Origin: DAOTXN01 sp034435435 | GTDB taxonomy: Bacteria; Chloroflexota; Anaerolineae; S140-20 | DNA: 31,320 bases | Reading direction: 5' to 3' | NCBI GenBank assembly: GCA_034435435.1 | Contig: DAOTXN010000141.1 | Span: 1-31,320 of the forward strand | Shown: piece after piece, positions 1 to 7,811 of the stretch | Layout: each line of letters begins with the position of its first letter | How positions within the stretch are numbered: the first letter of the stretch is position 1 | The notes under the pieces: model-generated | Seen by the model: only the letters and a program-made list of their open reading frames with translations | What the model was told of the DNA's origin: nothing | The model's database searches: none | Translations under genes and position numbers: made by a program

Positions 1-281
1 TGGTTCCCAGTCAAAAGCGGAACGGACGCCCCGATTGATCGGGGTTTTCCCGGCTGAAGCCGGGCTTCCAGCCCCGTTTTGTGCTGAGGACCATTGAGGA
101 GTGCTCACCCTTCAACTCATTTGAAACACACCCTAATCATACTGGGGGGGATGTCCCCTGTCAATGTCCCTTGTGCTACTAATGAACCGGTTCCGACCTA
201 GTTATTTTGGGGGGTAATTTCCTAGTCGAGGTCGCTACCGATCACCAAACAGTTTGCCTCAAGAATGCGAATGGCAACTTG
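1..281. other. Intergenic region upstream of the first kinase
   Basis: No credible gene is seen here. The stretch holds a twin-hairpin dispersed repeat (25-81), a G-run near 145-151, a GAACCGGTTC palindrome near 184-193, and partial inverted arms CGACCT (194-199) and AGGTCG (229-234) that could mark a regulatory site. The region leads directly into the promoter at 282-309. Confidence 0.5.
25..81. repeat. Twin-hairpin dispersed repeat, copy A
   Basis: Two adjacent perfect hairpins, CCCCGA-TTGA-TCGGGG (29-44) and CCCGGC-TGAA-GCCGGG (49-64), are separated by TTTT and followed by a 17-base tail ending CGTTTTG. The same architecture with identical spacing occurs at 27187-27243. Stem bases differ between copies in a paired way, which suggests the structure itself is kept. 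It could also act as a terminator for a gene to the left of the window. Confidence 0.75.
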
Positions 282-309
282 TTGACACTAGTGCGTAAAC
301 GGCTATAAT
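282..309 (+). promoter_or_regulatory. Sigma-70 promoter of the tandem kinase genes
   Basis: TTGACA (282-287) and TATAAT (304-309), both perfect consensus hexamers, are 16 bases apart. Transcription should start near 316, only a few bases before the GTG at 321. Confidence 0.75.
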
Positions 310-320
310 AATATTAGTAT

Positions 321-3300
321 GTGACAATCCCCATTTGGAATGCAGACATTGCCCAAGAGTCGCCGATGGATTTCTCTGGCTTGAAATTCAGGACTTTGGA
401 AGGCCGCGCCTCTGGCTTGGCAGTCGTTGCATGTTTTGCGACACTGACCGTCCTTTGGGGCCTGATATTGCTGATCACCCATTGGCCCGACCAGCTTCTC
501 TTGCTCTTAGCCATTCCTGTCGTCTGGTCTGCCCTGTACTATCCCCGCTCCATTTACGTTTCTTTGACCCTTGTTCTGGTCGCTGCCAGCATCGCCGTCA
601 CTTTAAAAATCTCGTCGAGCTTTCAAGCCTCTCTCTTGACCATCGGCGTCAGCGCCGTCTCTTTTCTGGCCATGCTGGAGCTGATCCATGCCCTGGTGAC
701 GGTCCGGCGGCAGGCCGAGAAGGCTTTGGAGCAAGGTTATTTAGAGCTGGCGGCCATCAACACCGTTACGACAGCCATTACTGCCACACTGGAGTTGGAT
801 CAGGTGCTGCAACGTTTGGTAAATTCCGTGACAGCACTATTCCCTCAAACCACCGCTGCCACCATACAATTGGTGGATGAATACAAAGGTACACTGTACA
901 CTGAGGCCGCCTCGGCCAATGCTATGCCGGTGCCGGAGAAAATTGTCTTCCATCCTGGACAGGGGATCGCGGGCCTGGCGTTGGCCGAACGCCGTACCAT
1001 CAACGTGGCCGACATTCGGATCGATCCACGCTTCCTGCCCGGTTCGGCGCCGCCACCTTATAGATCATTGCTGGTGGCGCCGTTGACCGTCGGCCAGCGC
1101 GTGGTGGGTACGCTGTCGCTGGAAGGAAAAGAGGCCGCTGCCTTTGAGCCACGTGACGAGCAGTTGGTCACGGCGCTGGCGCAACAAGCTGCCATCGCCA
1201 TCGAAAACGCCAAACTGTACGACGAAACCCAACGCCGCTTGACCGAAACTCAAGTGCTGCAGACAGTATCGGCGGCCATCACGACGCTCGATTTTGACCA
1301 AGTGCTTTGTCAGGCCATTGAGACTCTGCACCATTCGCTCCATATCGAACGGTTGAGCATCGAGCTACCCGATCCAGAGACTGAGATGATGCGCCCCAGG
1401 CCAGGATGCAGCATCGGTTTCGCCACCGGCCCCGATGGCGCGTTGGTCAATGTGCCAATGGAACACAGCATCACCGGACAGGTCTACCGCACTGGCGAAT
1501 CGGTATTGCTGACGGACGTGTCTACTGTCTCGAACTATTATCGAGAAATGCCCGACACCCGCTCAGAACTGTGCGTCCCCCTAAAAAGTGGAGGACGAGT
1601 GATCGGGGTGCTGAATGCCGAAAGCCCGCGCCTAGCCGCTTTTGACAAAAACGACCAACGCTTGTTTGAGGCTGTAGCGGCCCAATTGGCAGTCGCGCTG
1701 GAAAATGCGCGCCTATACGAAGAGACAGCTCGGCGAGCCCAAGAACAAGCCATCGTCGTCAATATCGTCCGCGCGCTGAACGCCAGCCTGGACATAGAGC
1801 GCGCCTTTCCGACTGTCGTCCGAGGGTTACAGGAATTGGTCGCATGCGAGCGTGTTAGCCTTGTCCTGGCCGACAAAACCCACCAGCATTTTACTTTCGT
1901 CGCCCTGGATTCGGATCGCACTGAACTGGGCCGCGGCGTCACGTTGCCCCGCTCGGCCAGCGCCGCCAGCGCCGACCTGGAGGCCGGCCGCATCCACTTG
2001 ACTCCCGATCTGGCGATGGAAACCGACTATCCTGGTGAAAAAGCTTTATACGAGGCCGGTTTTCATTCCAGGGTCAATGTGCCGCTCATTGCCGGTGAAC
2101 AGGTCATCGGTGCGCTTAACCTGGCCAGCCGTCACCTGGCTGCCTTTAGCCCAGATGATCTGCCGCCTTTGCAGCAAATCGCCGACGCGCTCGCCGTAGC
2201 CATCGTCAACAGCCAACTGCACCAAGAGACCCGCCGCCGCCTGGCCGAGGTGCACGCATTGGCCCAGGCTTCGACCCATCTGACGGCGGATCTGGAGCTA
2301 GAAAAAACCTTATCGGCCGTGGCTCAACAAGCCCAAGTCGTGCTCGGGGCCGACCGAGTGGGAGTCTTTCTCTTTGCCCCTCAGACAGACAGCTTTGTGT
2401 GGATTCACGCGATAGGACTGTCCGATGAATATTTGAGAGGCGTCGAGAGACATTTCCAAAACATCCCCGGCTACCGGATTCTAGGCAAAGAACCGGTGTG
2501 GATCGAAGAAGCACAAAGTATAGACACGAGTGCGCCTTTTCGGGAAGTGCTCCGCCGCGAAGGTTTTAGTACGAGCGTCATTTTACCTCTCATCCACCGT
2601 GCACAAGTCACCGGCGGCCTGGCCCTCTACTTCGACCAGCCTCGCCGGCGCGATCCGTCTCTGCTGGACCTGGCTCAGGCCTTTGCCAACCAGGCTGCCG
2701 CCGCGCTCGAGAACGCCCGACTCTTTGACCGAATGCGCACGGCCGAAAGCCAATATCGAGGTCTGTTCGAGAGCAGCGCCGATCCCATTGCCTTGTTGAA
2801 CGCTGAAGGTACATTCCTCGATGTAAATCCGGCCGCTTGCCGTGTATTGGGCCGCAGCCGCGAAGAAATATTGGGGCAAAAGGCGTTCATCATCAACCCC
2901 CAAGACGAAACCCGATTCCGTGAAATGATCTGGCGTGTGCTAGACGGCGAAACCATCTATTATGAATTCAGTCCCAAAATAGACGGTCAGGTTCACCATT
3001 TTGAAGCTCACATAGAGCGAATTGATTACGCCAACGGACTTGCCATCCAATGGACTGCTCACGACGTAACGGCTCGCCGAGACCTGGATCACTGGCGTGA
3101 GGAATTCACCGGTATCATCGTGCACAATCTTCGCAACCCGCTCACGTGGATCAAATCGGGTGTGGGCATGGCCCAACTCTTGCTGCCGGAGCGCGTCGAT
3201 CCGGACGTCATCAAATCGCTCGACACAGCCATCCGGGGCATTGCGCGGTTAGAACAACAAATCGACGTGCTACTTAATATCGGTCGCGCCGAATCCGGGC

Positions 3301-3806
3301 ACGAGCTGACCGACCGTCAGCCCCTTGCGCCTGCCGAGCTGGTGCAAGATGTCATAGAGTTACTCGGCCCGCGTATGGCGGCCAAAGCCATTCATTTGCA
3401 GGTCGAAATGCCCCCAACTCTACCTGGCGTATGGGGCAACCGCAATATGCTGGCCTGGACCTTACAGAATCTGCTAGATAACGCCATCAAATTCAGCCCT
3501 TCACACGAAACCATCCTCTTGGGTGTTACAGCCGCGCCGGATCACCTCTGTTTCCGCGTGAGTGACCGGGGGCCCGGCATTCCCCCTCAAGAACTGGAGC
3601 GTATATTTCAAAAGTTCTACCAGGCGCAACGGCCCGTAGGCACGCAAGGTTCTGGCCTGGGACTATATTTTAGCAAACTGGCCGTCGAAGCCCACGGCGG
3701 CGAAATCTGGGTAGAACACAATTTGGACGGGCCTGGCACGACCTTTTACTTCAACCTCCCGATGCGAGACAAGGCCGGCTCCAAAAACGGAGAGATAGAA
3801 CATTGA
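321..3806 (+). CDS. Membrane-anchored multi-GAF/PAS sensor histidine kinase
   Basis: A large sensor kinase of about 1161 residues. The N-terminus has several hydrophobic segments (about residues 30-125). Then come four GAF domains (about 145-300, 315-470, 490-640, 655-805), a PAS domain (about 812-925), a HisKA dimerisation domain with phospho-acceptor His935 in VHNLRNPL, and an HATPase domain with N-box NLLDNAIKF starting at Asn1050, G1 box DRGPGIPP and G2 box GSGLGL. The stacked GAF domains suggest integration of small-molecule or redox signals, but ligands cannot be read from sequence. The GTG start at 321 would leave a leader of only about five bases. ATG 366 (MDFSGLKF) is an alternative with a normal leader but no clear ribosome site. 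The stop overlaps the start of the next kinase. No response regulator is adjacent. Confidence 0.9.
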   Translation: MTIPIWNADIAQESPMDFSGLKFRTLEGRASGLAVVACFATLTVLWGLILLITHWPDQLLLLLAIPVVWSALYYPRSIYVSLTLVLVAASIAVTLKISSSFQASLLTIGVSAVSFLAMLELIHALVTVRRQAEKALEQGYLELAAINTVTTAITATLELDQVLQRLVNSVTALFPQTTAATIQLVDEYKGTLYTEAASANAMPVPEKIVFHPGQGIAGLALAERRTINVADIRIDPRFLPGSAPPPYRSLLVAPLTVGQRVVGTLSLEGKEAAAFEPRDEQLVTALAQQAAIAIENAKLYDETQRRLTETQVLQTVSAAITTLDFDQVLCQAIETLHHSLHIERLSIELPDPETEMMRPRPGCSIGFATGPDGALVNVPMEHSITGQVYRTGESVLLTDVSTVSNYYREMPDTRSELCVPLKSGGRVIGVLNAESPRLAAFDKNDQRLFEAVAAQLAVALENARLYEETARRAQEQAIVVNIVRALNASLDIERAFPTVVRGLQELVACERVSLVLADKTHQHFTFVALDSDRTELGRGVTLPRSASAASADLEAGRIHLTPDLAMETDYPGEKALYEAGFHSRVNVPLIAGEQVIGALNLASRHLAAFSPDDLPPLQQIADALAVAIVNSQLHQETRRRLAEVHALAQASTHLTADLELEKTLSAVAQQAQVVLGADRVGVFLFAPQTDSFVWIHAIGLSDEYLRGVERHFQNIPGYRILGKEPVWIEEAQSIDTSAPFREVLRREGFSTSVILPLIHRAQVTGGLALYFDQPRRRDPSLLDLAQAFANQAAAALENARLFDRMRTAESQYRGLFESSADPIALLNAEGTFLDVNPAACRVLGRSREEILGQKAFIINPQDETRFREMIWRVLDGETIYYEFSPKIDGQVHHFEAHIERIDYANGLAIQWTAHDVTARRDLDHWREEFTGIIVHNLRNPLTWIKSGVGMAQLLLPERVDPDVIKSLDTAIRGIARLEQQIDVLLNIGRAESGHELTDRQPLAPAELVQDVIELLGPRMAAKAIHLQVEMPPTLPGVWGNRNMLAWTLQNLLDNAIKFSPSHETILLGVTAAPDHLCFRVSDRGPGIPPQELERIFQKFYQAQRPVGTQGSGLGLYFSKLAVEAHGGEIWVEHNLDGPGTTFYFNLPMRDKAGSKNGEIEH

Positions 3807-6208
3807 CGAGCCAAGCGACGCGCCAAGACCAAAGTGAGACTCCCGACACCCACATCGCCATGCACTCTCTGCGTCGGTACAACGCTCTCTTGAAGACTGT
3901 GGCGCTGGCCGCCCAGCATTTCCTTCAGGCCGGACAGCCCTTTCCAAGCATTCCCGGAGTACTGGCGTCTTTGGGCGCCACGACTTGTGCGGATCGGGTC
4001 TATTTGGCGCAAAACTACTACGAAAGCGGACGTTTACTCGCTCGTCAGCAATATGAATGGACAGCGCCCGGCGTCGCGCCACTGGTGAAGCATCCACATA
4101 GACAGGAACTCGTTTTCTCTGAATGCGGACTCGAGCATTGGGTAGCCCAACTCGGCGCTGGCCAGACATTCGTTTGCCGTGTGCAGGATTGTTACCCGGC
4201 AGAGCGAGCGTTCCTGGAGACTTGGAACATTCACACCTTTTTACTCGTCCCCATCTTTGTGCGAGCCGACTGGTGGGGGGCGCTCGGCTTTGATAACTAT
4301 CCACTGCCAGACCCAGCCATCACGCCCCAAGATCAAAGCGCCGTCTTTTTGCTGGAATTCGACGCCCTTCAAACCGCCGCCAACATCATCGGGGCGGCCC
4401 TCGAAAACGCTCAACTATACACTGAAGCACAAAAGCGCGCCCAGCAACTCGCCTCGCTCCACGAAGTAGGCCACGCCATCGGCGGCACGTTGAGTCTGGA
4501 CGAAATTGCCAAACTGGCTGGTGAAAGCACCTGCACACTCTTTCAGGCGTCTGCAGGGACGATTTACCTGGCCGATTTGATCGCCGATAGCGCCCACCTG
4601 CTGGCGACAGTGGGCCTCTCGACCGCCGCCGCTTCTCAGGGCGTAGGTCTGTCGTTGCAGGATAGCCTGGTCGGACAGGTCATCCTGACCGGGCGGCCCC
4701 TCTTTATCGAGCAGGCCCTGCCCACAGAATCCGCAGTGGAGACGTTTCGCCACGCCCAGGTGCAGTCGGCGGCGCTGATTCCCTTGGCGGTGAGTGAGCA
4801 TGTTCTGGGCACACTGAACTTGGCATTCACTTTTCTGCGGCGCTTTTCCATCGACGAGCAAACTCTGCTTCTGGCTATTGGACGACAGGTCGGCATGGCG
4901 CTGGCCAACGCCCGGCTTTTCCAAGAGATTCAAGCCGCCGAGCAAGCCACCCGGCGTCAAACCAGACAACTCATAGCTCTACACGAAATCGCCCGCATCG
5001 TCAACGCCGGGCACGACCTAAATCACACTCTGAATCTACTCCTGGAGCAGCTCACCCGACTCGTGTCCTATGACAGCGCAGCGGTCTTTTTGCGCGCCGG
5101 AGACCACTTCACCGTTGCCGCTGGCAGAGGATTCCCAAACTTGAAGGCCGTGCTCCAACTCGAGATACAGTACGACCACGACGCCTTTTTGCAAACCATC
5201 GTCGAAACACAGAAACCAGTCGTATTGTACGATGCGCACCAAGATCGCCGCTTTCGAGGATGGGCCAACGCGCATTACGTGCGCGGTTGGATAGGCAGTC
5301 CCCTGCTAGTTGGGTCTGAACTGGTCGGTATACTTTCCGTGGACAGCCGACAGCCTGGGGCATTTGACGACGAGAGCGCCGCAATAATCCAGGCCCTGGC
5401 CGATCAAGTCGCAGTCGTCATCCACAAAGCCCGGTTATTGGATGAGCTTCAAAGAGCGAACCTTGAATTGCGGCACCTGGATGAACTCAAAGACCAATTC
5501 ATTCAAAACGTGGCTCACGAATTGCGCACACCGCTTACGTTGGTACGCGGATACGTCGAGTTGTTGACCGACGAAGATCTCGACAAAACCACCAAAAATC
5601 AAGCCATTCGCACAGCCTTTAACCACACCACCACGTTGGTGCAATTGGTCGAAGGCATCACCACTCTGCAAGACTTGAATCTGGATGAAATGAAACCCGA
5701 TCCTATCCAACTCCACAACTTGGTCGAAACCGTGATGCAAGTCGTCCACCAAAAAGCCACACGCGCTCAGATTCACCTATACACTGACTATTCCCACGAC
5801 CTGCCGCCGCTGCGCGGGGATTTTGTGTGGCTGGCGCAAGCCCTGTACCAGTTGTTGGACAATGCCATCAAATTCAGCCCTGACGGAGGAGATGTGACGC
5901 TGCGACTGTTCACCGATTGGGATGCCCGAGAACTTCAAATCGAAGTTGAAGACCAGGGCATCGGCGTTGCGCCTGAAGAACAGCAGCGCATTTTTGAGTT
6001 GTTTTATCAGGCTGATGGGTCCACGACGCGACGCTTTGGCGGAACCGGCCTTGGGCTGGCCATCGCCCGGCGCGTCATTCAACGCCACGCCGGGCGTATG
6101 TGGGTCGAGAGTCCTGTTCAAACCGCCGATGACAAACGCGGCCCAGGGAGCAAATTTATCATCCGATTGCCGTATTGCGTTGATAACGAATTGTCTTTCG
6201 GGTCTTGA
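3803..6208 (+). CDS. Soluble multi-GAF sensor histidine kinase
   Basis: An 801-residue cytoplasmic kinase with no membrane segment. It has three GAF or GAF-like domains (about residues 25-205, 222-375, 395-550), a HisKA domain with His572 in the H-box NVAHELRTPL, and an HATPase domain with LLDNAIKFSP, the G1 box DQGIGVAP and the G2 box GGTGLGLAIARR. The TTG start overlaps the TGA of the upstream kinase (TTGA), and GGAGAG lies 8 bases upstream of it, so the two kinases are translationally coupled. This suggests they work on the same pathway or form mixed complexes (inference). The stop codon lies inside the -35 box of the downstream nrtR promoter. Confidence 0.9.
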   Translation: MTSQATRQDQSETPDTHIAMHSLRRYNALLKTVALAAQHFLQAGQPFPSIPGVLASLGATTCADRVYLAQNYYESGRLLARQQYEWTAPGVAPLVKHPHRQELVFSECGLEHWVAQLGAGQTFVCRVQDCYPAERAFLETWNIHTFLLVPIFVRADWWGALGFDNYPLPDPAITPQDQSAVFLLEFDALQTAANIIGAALENAQLYTEAQKRAQQLASLHEVGHAIGGTLSLDEIAKLAGESTCTLFQASAGTIYLADLIADSAHLLATVGLSTAAASQGVGLSLQDSLVGQVILTGRPLFIEQALPTESAVETFRHAQVQSAALIPLAVSEHVLGTLNLAFTFLRRFSIDEQTLLLAIGRQVGMALANARLFQEIQAAEQATRRQTRQLIALHEIARIVNAGHDLNHTLNLLLEQLTRLVSYDSAAVFLRAGDHFTVAAGRGFPNLKAVLQLEIQYDHDAFLQTIVETQKPVVLYDAHQDRRFRGWANAHYVRGWIGSPLLVGSELVGILSVDSRQPGAFDDESAAIIQALADQVAVVIHKARLLDELQRANLELRHLDELKDQFIQNVAHELRTPLTLVRGYVELLTDEDLDKTTKNQAIRTAFNHTTTLVQLVEGITTLQDLNLDEMKPDPIQLHNLVETVMQVVHQKATRAQIHLYTDYSHDLPPLRGDFVWLAQALYQLLDNAIKFSPDGGDVTLRLFTDWDARELQIEVEDQGIGVAPEEQQRIFELFYQADGSTTRRFGGTGLGLAIARRVIQRHAGRMWVESPVQTADDKRGPGSKFIIRLPYCVDNELSFGS

Positions 6209-6233
6209 CAAACGGCTGCTCTTGACCTATACT
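6205..6233 (+). promoter_or_regulatory. Sigma-70 promoter of nrtR
   Basis: TTGACA (6205-6210, overlapping the upstream kinase stop) and TATACT (6228-6233) are separated by 17 bases. The candidate NrtR operator begins on the last base of the -10 box, a position suited to repression. Confidence 0.75.
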
Positions 6234-6253
6234 TTGTGTATAGCCAACACAAA
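6233..6253. promoter_or_regulatory. Candidate NrtR operator, nrtR copy
   Basis: Half-sites TTTGTGTA (6233-6240) and AACACAAA (6246-6253) form an inverted repeat with a 5-base spacer and one mismatch. The same element, perfect, is at 7011-7031 in front of the nicotinamidase gene. Placement over the transcription start suggests autorepression. Confidence 0.7.
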
Positions 6254-6265
6254 TAGGGAGAACTT

Positions 6266-6967
6266 GTGCCTGACGTACCTGAAGGATATGACCCAACCAT
6301 TTACGACCGTCCCTCGGTCACAGTGGATGTGGTGATCTTTACTCTGCGTGACCAAGACCTGCAAGTGCTGTTGATCCGCCGCAAACACCCCCCCTTTGCC
6401 GATTACTGGGCCATTCCGGGTGGTTTTGTGCAAATCAATGAATCCTTAGAAGCGGCGGCCACGCGCGAATTGGAAGAAGAAACCGGCGTGCGCGATGTCT
6501 ACATCGAACAACTTTACACCTTTGGCGCACCGGACCGCGACCCGCGCACGCGCGTCATTACCGTAGCTTACTTTGCCCTGGCGCCATCGACCGCCCTGCC
6601 TCTTCTGCAGGCCGGCGATGACGCTGCCGACGCCCAATGGTGGTCTATTTACGACTTGCCCGCGCTGGCCTTTGACCACGCGCAAATCCTGGAATACGCC
6701 CTCACCCGTCTGCGTTACAAGCTCGAGTACACTGCTGTGGGCTTTGAATTGCTCCCGAAACTTTTCACGCTATCAGAACTCCAATCAGCTTATGAGATTA
6801 TTTTGGGCGAAAAGCTCGACCGGGGCAACTTTCGAAAAAAGCTGCGCAAAGCCCAAGTGGTAGAACCTACCCGCCAACACCGCGACACCGGCGGCCGCCC
6901 GGCTCGCCTGTATCGCTTTCGCGACGATGCCGTGGCCGAGGTCAAAGCGCGAAGGCTCTTTCCTTAA
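6266..6967 (+). CDS. nrtR: NrtR-type Nudix transcriptional regulator of NAD metabolism
   Basis: A 233-residue protein with an N-terminal Nudix fold and a C-terminal winged helix (about residues 160-225, including the stretch LDRGNFRKKL and the basic GGRPARLYRF). The Nudix box is complete: Gly53, Glu59, Arg67-Glu68, Glu71-Glu72 and Gly74 fit GX5EX7REUXEEXGU. NrtR proteins bind ADP-ribose or related NAD metabolites and repress NAD salvage or synthesis genes. Many family members have a degenerate box, so this one may still hydrolyse ADP-ribose (inference). GTG start at 6266 with AGGGAG (6255-6260) five bases upstream. The neighbouring pncA-pncB operon and the paired operators support the assignment. 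Confidence 0.9.
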   Translation: MPDVPEGYDPTIYDRPSVTVDVVIFTLRDQDLQVLLIRRKHPPFADYWAIPGGFVQINESLEAAATRELEEETGVRDVYIEQLYTFGAPDRDPRTRVITVAYFALAPSTALPLLQAGDDAADAQWWSIYDLPALAFDHAQILEYALTRLRYKLEYTAVGFELLPKLFTLSELQSAYEIILGEKLDRGNFRKKLRKAQVVEPTRQHRDTGGRPARLYRFRDDAVAEVKARRLFP

Positions 6968-6983
6968 AATCTCCTGCTTTCGC

Positions 6984-7011
6984 TTGACAAATCTCTTTTT
7001 TTGATTATACT
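6984..7011 (+). promoter_or_regulatory. Sigma-70 promoter of the pncA-pncB operon
   Basis: TTGACA (6984-6989) and TATACT (7006-7011) are 16 bases apart. The layout matches the nrtR promoter, including the operator starting on the last -10 base. Confidence 0.75.
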
Positions 7012-7031
7012 TTGTGTAATATATACACAAA
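7011..7031. promoter_or_regulatory. Candidate NrtR operator, pncA copy
   Basis: A perfect inverted repeat: TTTGTGTA (7011-7018), spacer AATAT, TACACAAA (7024-7031). It has the same half-sites and spacer length as the copy at 6233-6253. Repressor binding here would block RNA polymerase at the pncA-pncB promoter. Confidence 0.75.
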
Positions 7032-7092
7032 TACCGCCCCTTTTCTTTTTCAGGCGAATTAGTGTCAAACGTACACAAAAAGGAGAGACGCG

Positions 7093-7806
7093 ATGAAAAT
7101 AAACGAACTGATCCAAGACGCAATACCCTTCCTCACCTGGATCGACGATTGGCAAGCCAGGCGTCCCACGTTGGACCTGGCTGCAGAAATCGGCGACCCG
7201 GCGACTGTAGCCATGCTCTCGGTAGACGTAATAAATGGCTTTTGCTACCAGGGGCCGCTTAGCAGCCCGCGCGTGGCGTCCATCGTCTCCCCCATCGTGC
7301 GCCTGTTCCACCGGGCTTTCGATTTGGGTGTGCGTCATTTCATCCTCACCCAAGACACACACGACGAAACGGCAGTCGAATTTGGTAGTTTTGCCCCGCA
7401 CTGCACGCGGGGCAGCGCCGAGAGCGAGCCGGTGACCGAGTTCAAAGCTTTGCCGTTTTTTGACGCTTGTACCATCATTCCCAAAAACTCGATCAGCTCC
7501 AGCATCGGCACCCAACTGCCGACCTGGCTGGACGCCCACCCCGAGGTGAGCACGTTTATCGTCGTCGGCGACTGCACCGACCTGTGCACCTACCAGTTGG
7601 CGATGTACCTGCGGCTGCGGGCCAACGCCCACCAGCGCGCCCATGATCGCGTCATTGTGCCCATTGACTGCGTGGACACCTATGACTTGCCCGTGCCCGT
7701 GGCCGATGAGTTGGGCATGATGCCCCACCACGGCGACCTCTTGCATCTGATATATTTATACAGCATGGGCCTGAACGGCGTGGAAATAGTGGCAGGGATT
7801 CGGTAA
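7093..7806 (+). CDS. pncA: Nicotinamidase-like cysteine hydrolase (isochorismatase fold)
   Basis: A 237-residue protein predicted to hydrolyse nicotinamide to nicotinate and ammonia. The expected catalytic triad is visible: Asp45 in SVDVINGF, Lys131 in PKNSIS, and nucleophile Cys165 in DCTDLC. Asp88 and His90 in TQDTHD match the metal-binding DxH of nicotinamidases. It carries about 35 extra N-terminal residues before the first strand. ATG start with AAGGAGAG just upstream. Its stop lies 5 bases before pncB, so the two are co-transcribed and give the first two steps of the Preiss-Handler salvage route. The family includes other amide hydrolases, but the pncB and nrtR context makes nicotinamidase by far the best call. 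Confidence 0.88.
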   Translation: MKINELIQDAIPFLTWIDDWQARRPTLDLAAEIGDPATVAMLSVDVINGFCYQGPLSSPRVASIVSPIVRLFHRAFDLGVRHFILTQDTHDETAVEFGSFAPHCTRGSAESEPVTEFKALPFFDACTIIPKNSISSSIGTQLPTWLDAHPEVSTFIVVGDCTDLCTYQLAMYLRLRANAHQRAHDRVIVPIDCVDTYDLPVPVADELGMMPHHGDLLHLIYLYSMGLNGVEIVAGIR

Positions 7807-7811
7807 AAACC

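Noticed and set aside
3663..4304. 213-residue minus-strand frame across the two kinase genes
   Set aside because: Antisense of the kinase ends, without motifs, and rich in Arg and Ser.
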